Assembly (NCBI RefSeq): GCF_017654605.1 | Contig: NZ_CP072113.1 | Coordinates: 2,728,001 to 2,792,000 of the forward strand | Source: Yimella sp. cx-51 | GTDB lineage: Bacteria > Actinomycetota > Actinomycetes > Actinomycetales > Dermatophilaceae | DNA length: 64,000 nt | Direction: 5' to 3' | Shown: piece by piece, positions 61,438-64,000 of the stretch | Layout of the letters: the number at the start of each line of letters is the position of its first letter | Position numbering within the stretch: the first letter of the stretch is position 1 | The notes under the pieces: generated by a model | Told to the model about the DNA's origin: nothing | The model's database searches: none | What the model saw: only the letters and a program-made list of their open reading frames with translations | Made by a program: the position numbers and the translations under genes

Positions 61438-63614
61438 TGCTGAACCTCCTTGAGGGCTCGTGCGATGTCGTCCTCCGACAACAGCACCGTGTCTGCGGCC
61501 GGGCCGAGCGGGACGAAGGAGTCGACGCTGGCGACGCGTTGGATCTGACCTTGATAGCCGCCCTCCACCAGCGCGCTGACCACCGACTCCCCCACCCCAC
61601 CGCTATGGCGGGTCTCGTCGACCACGACGACATGCGGGAAGGACGCCGCGACCCGCATCAGGTGCTCCACCGGGAGCGGGGTGATCCATCGCAGGTTGAA
61701 GACACTCACGTCCGGGCCGCCTTGTGCCCGAAGCGAGTCGGCCACGCGCACGCTCATCGGCACGCCATTGCCGAAGGTCACGACGAGGGCGTCCGGGCCG
61801 CCGCCGAGCTCTTGACCTTCGTCCAACCGGGCCTGGTCGCCGGCCCAGTCGGCAGGCGCGGTGTAGTCGGCGGCGAGTCGTCCGTCGCCGGCCTTGATGT
61901 CGCGCAAGTGGTAGAGCGCGATGGGCTCGAGAAGCACACACACCCGACCGTCGTTCAAGGCATGCGCGGCAAGGGTGCGGATCATCCGAGGAGCCTCGGC
62001 CGCGCTGGAGGGTACGCCGACGACGATGCCGGGGATGTCGGTGAGCACCGCCACCGAGTTGTCGTTGTGGAAGTGACCGCCGAAGCCCTTCTGGTAGGCG
62101 AGGCCGGCGATGCGCACGAGCATTCCGTTGTGGCACTGACCGTTGGAGAAGAAGCGCAGGCTCGCTGCTTCACCACGCAACTGGTCTTCGGCGTTGTGCA
62201 GGTAGGCGAGGTATTGGATCTCCGGCACCGGCAGGTAGCCCGCGAGCGCCGAACCGAGCGCCGTGCCGAGGATCGACTGTTCGTCCAGCAGCGTGTCGAA
62301 AGCACGCGCCGCGCCGAACGCCCGGCGCAGACCGCGGGTGACGCCGTAGACGCCGCCCTTGACGCCGACGTCCTCACCGAAGACGAGTGCCTGCGGGAGG
62401 GCCGCGAGCAGGTCGGTGAGCGAGGCGTTGATGGCCTGGGCGAGCGTGCGCGGACCAGAAGACTCCGGCAGAGCACCTCGAAAAGCCTTGTCCCGCAATT
62501 CATTCGACGCCGGCTCGATGGCGGCCACTGTGCGATCCGGGTCGACGACCAAGGGCGCGATCACTTCGGCGGCGGTGCTGAGGTGCCGCGTGGGAGTGAG
62601 CGAGTCGACGGCTTCGGCCACGCGTCCCCGCATCGCTTCGTACTCGTCCAGCACGTCCTTCGGGGTGCGCGCTCCGGAGTTGACCAGCGCAGAGGCCGTG
62701 GCCAGCAGCGGGTCGCAGTCGTAGTCGGCGAGGATCTCGCGCGGGCTGCGATAGGCGACTTCGGCGTCCGACCCGGCGTGACCCATGAGTCGGACGGTGC
62801 GCAGGTGCAGGATCGCCGGACGTCGCTCGGCACGCACCCGGGCGACGAGTTCGCTCGTCCTGCGAAGAGCCTCGGCGGGGTCGGTGCCGTCTGCCTCGAC
62901 GTATTCGAAGCCGGGCCGGCTGCGCAGCATGCTCGCCGTCCACCCGGCCGGGGTGCGAACGCTGATGCCGATGCCGTTGTCCTCACACACCACGAGCAGC
63001 GGCATGGGCACGCCCTGGTGCACGGCATGGCCAGCTGCGTTGAGCGCTCCGACGGCGGTGGAGTGGTTGACCGAGGCGTCGCCCAGGCTGGCGACGACCA
63101 CCGAGTCGTGCGGCCAGGCGAGCTCGACAGCTGCCTGCCGGGCACGTCCGATTGCGAAGGCAGCACCGACTGCGCGTGGCAGGTGCGAAGCGATCGTGGA
63201 TGTCTGCGGGATGATTGCGAGGTCGGCATTGCCGATCACCTTGTGGCGGCCGCCGGAGATGGGGTCGTCGGCGCTGGCGGTCAGCGACAGCACCATGTCG
63301 CGCACCGCGTCATGGCCGGGCAACTGCGTCGCACGCATGCAGTAGAAGGCGCCGGCCCGGTAGTGCAACATCGCCGGGTCGGTGGGCCGCAGCGCCGCAG
63401 CCACAGCGGCATTCGACTCGTGACCGGACGAACCAATCGTGTAGTAGCCGAGCTTGCGCTGCTGCAGCGTGCGCGCCGCGAAGTCGAGATGCCGGCTGGC
63501 CAGCTGCGCCTGGAAGAGCTGCTCCAAGCCCTCGCCACCGGCGGGCACGGAAGGCGGCGCCGACTCCCAGGAACGAACGACTGCGGCGAAGTGTTCGTCG
63601 ATCGAGGTGATCAT
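61434..63614 (-). CDS. Fused E1 alpha-beta 2-oxoacid dehydrogenase
   Basis: A 726-residue TPP enzyme with the E1 alpha and E1 beta modules in one chain. The alpha half has GYYTIGSSGHESNAAVAAAL, the TPP motif starting GDASVNHSTA and ending EDNGIGIS. The beta half begins about residue 385 with RTLAQAINASLTDLLAALPQALVFGEDVGVKGGVYG. It would decarboxylate a 2-oxoacid and load a lipoyl E2, but no E2 or E3 is in the operon. The neighbours suggest 2-oxoadipate, giving glutaryl-CoA. The ATG overlaps the upstream dehydrogenase stop (ATGA). Confidence 0.88.
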   Translation of the reverse strand: MITSIDEHFAAVVRSWESAPPSVPAGGEGLEQLFQAQLASRHLDFAARTLQQRKLGYYTIGSSGHESNAAVAAALRPTDPAMLHYRAGAFYCMRATQLPGHDAVRDMVLSLTASADDPISGGRHKVIGNADLAIIPQTSTIASHLPRAVGAAFAIGRARQAAVELAWPHDSVVVASLGDASVNHSTAVGALNAAGHAVHQGVPMPLLVVCEDNGIGISVRTPAGWTASMLRSRPGFEYVEADGTDPAEALRRTSELVARVRAERRPAILHLRTVRLMGHAGSDAEVAYRSPREILADYDCDPLLATASALVNSGARTPKDVLDEYEAMRGRVAEAVDSLTPTRHLSTAAEVIAPLVVDPDRTVAAIEPASNELRDKAFRGALPESSGPRTLAQAINASLTDLLAALPQALVFGEDVGVKGGVYGVTRGLRRAFGAARAFDTLLDEQSILGTALGSALAGYLPVPEIQYLAYLHNAEDQLRGEAASLRFFSNGQCHNGMLVRIAGLAYQKGFGGHFHNDNSVAVLTDIPGIVVGVPSSAAEAPRMIRTLAAHALNDGRVCVLLEPIALYHLRDIKAGDGRLAADYTAPADWAGDQARLDEGQELGGGPDALVVTFGNGVPMSVRVADSLRAQGGPDVSVFNLRWITPLPVEHLMRVAASFPHVVVVDETRHSGGVGESVVSALVEGGYQGQIQRVASVDSFVPLGPAADTVLLSEDDIARALKEVQQ

Positions 63615-64000
63615 GCGGGCTCGTCCACCAGCCATTGCCCGCGCAGCTCCATGGCGGTGCGCACGCGCGACTGGGCCAGATCGAGTGCTGCCTGGTGCGT
63701 GCCGCGGCCGGTGCGGGCGGCGGCGCCCAGCACGGCCGTGGTGTTGCCGCGCATCTTCTCGGTGACGGTCTCGAACACCCGGCGGGTGTCGACCGGGAAC
63801 GGCGAGTATCGCGCGTCCATCGAGTAGGCGGCCGCGATGATGCCGCCGGCGTTGGCGATGAAATCAGGGACGATCGCCACACCCCGAGACTCCAGTACGC
63901 CCTTGGCGTCTGCGGTGGTCGGCATGTTGGCACCCTCGACCACCAGCCGCGCGGTCGTGGCATGGGCAATGTCGGTGCCGATCGCGTCCTGCCCGGCGGC
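63611..64000 (-). CDS. Glu/Leu/Phe/Val-type amino acid dehydrogenase, C-terminal part
   Basis: The last 129 residues of an NAD(P)-dependent amino acid dehydrogenase, open to the right edge. The Rossmann-domain motifs VEGANMPTTADAK and VPDFIANAGG match the Glu/Leu/Phe/Val family, which reversibly deaminates amino acids to 2-oxoacids. It is the first visible gene of the operon and overlaps the E1 gene by four bases. If it acts on 2-aminoadipate it would supply 2-oxoadipate to the E1. The substrate-binding N-terminal part is outside the window, so specificity cannot be judged. Confidence 0.85.
   Translation of the reverse strand, partial: AAGQDAIGTDIAHATTARLVVEGANMPTTADAKGVLESRGVAIVPDFIANAGGIIAAAYSMDARYSPFPVDTRRVFETVTEKMRGNTTAVLGAAARTGRGTHQAALDLAQSRVRTAMELRGQWLVDEPA

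Noticed and set aside
61410-63827. Open frame of 805 codons on the plus strand
   Set aside because: It is the complement of the fused E1 gene and adjacent dehydrogenase, with no motif of its own.
1-64000. tRNA, rRNA, CRISPR, prophage or integrative element
   Set aside because: I saw no tRNA-like cloverleaf, rRNA stretch, spaced direct repeats, integrase or phage genes. A covariance search could still find a tRNA that I missed.

Overview
The window is about 64 kb of high-GC DNA with actinobacterial features: mycobacterial-type PknB-like kinases, a split-gene bkdABC complex, DUF222/HNH and DUF4235/DUF4333 proteins, and many start codons lying 6-7 bases after a TANNNT box (leaderless transcripts). 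It is chromosomal, gene-dense and mostly metabolic. The gene set and the GGTTGAGC...GTCGAAACC intergenic repeats point to Micrococcales; I cannot name the genus. No rRNA, tRNA or CRISPR array was seen, and there is one insertion sequence (IS30 family).

Layout. 0-6.6 kb: the 3' end of ptsI, a lipoprotein, a transmembrane Ser/Thr kinase and a fused, single-chain PurL. 7-14 kb: a DUF222/HNH protein, a secreted protein, a 3-hydroxyacyl-CoA dehydrogenase and a MoxR-type ATPase paired with a VWA protein. 14-19.3 kb: mixed housekeeping genes and a deleted SDR remnant. 19.5-30.3 kb: a purine-degradation block on the minus strand (uricase, OHCU decarboxylase, HIU hydrolase, glycerate kinase, ureidoglycine aminohydrolase; then xanthine dehydrogenase xdhA/xdhB/xdhC, guanine deaminase and an IclR regulator). 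It would take guanine and xanthine to allantoin and reuse later ureide products; allantoinase is not in the window. 30.4-38 kb: a racemase-like protein with altered active site, a kinase-TerD fusion, an ABC-2-like membrane protein, a nucleotidyltransferase, copA behind a CsoR-type operator, and a thioesterase. 38-41.5 kb: a thiamine ABC transporter (thiB-thiP-thiQ) under a TPP riboswitch. 42-46.2 kb: an Lrp/AsnC regulator divergent from bkdA-bkdB-bkdC. 46.7-55.4 kb: histidine utilisation (hutH-hutU, then an M20 amidohydrolase-hutF-hutI) with a divergent IclR regulator; a YbaK-type deacylase sits inside. 55.5-56.7 kb: the IS30 element. 57.4-64 kb: a minus-strand operon (Glu/Leu/Phe/Val-type dehydrogenase, fused E1 alpha-beta 2-oxoacid dehydrogenase, FAD oxidoreductase, ALDH7-type dehydrogenase, glutaryl-CoA dehydrogenase) that fits degradation of lysine or pipecolate through 2-aminoadipate and glutaryl-CoA.

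The most unusual structure is a set of small palindromic elements scattered between catabolic genes. Three related types (A, B, C) share CAAAC...CGC cores. One A copy lies in frame inside hutF and is translated into about 23 extra residues, another A copy lies upstream of gcdH, one B copy is intact next to the xdh operator, a second B copy is split at its apex by the IS30 element, and two C copies flank regulatory or convergent regions. Other points worth checking are the kinase-TerD fusion, the catalytically altered YgeA-like protein divergent from uricase, the candidate 2-aminoadipate/2-oxoadipate operon, and a CopY/BlaI-like palindrome placed on the -35 region of a leaderless promoter.
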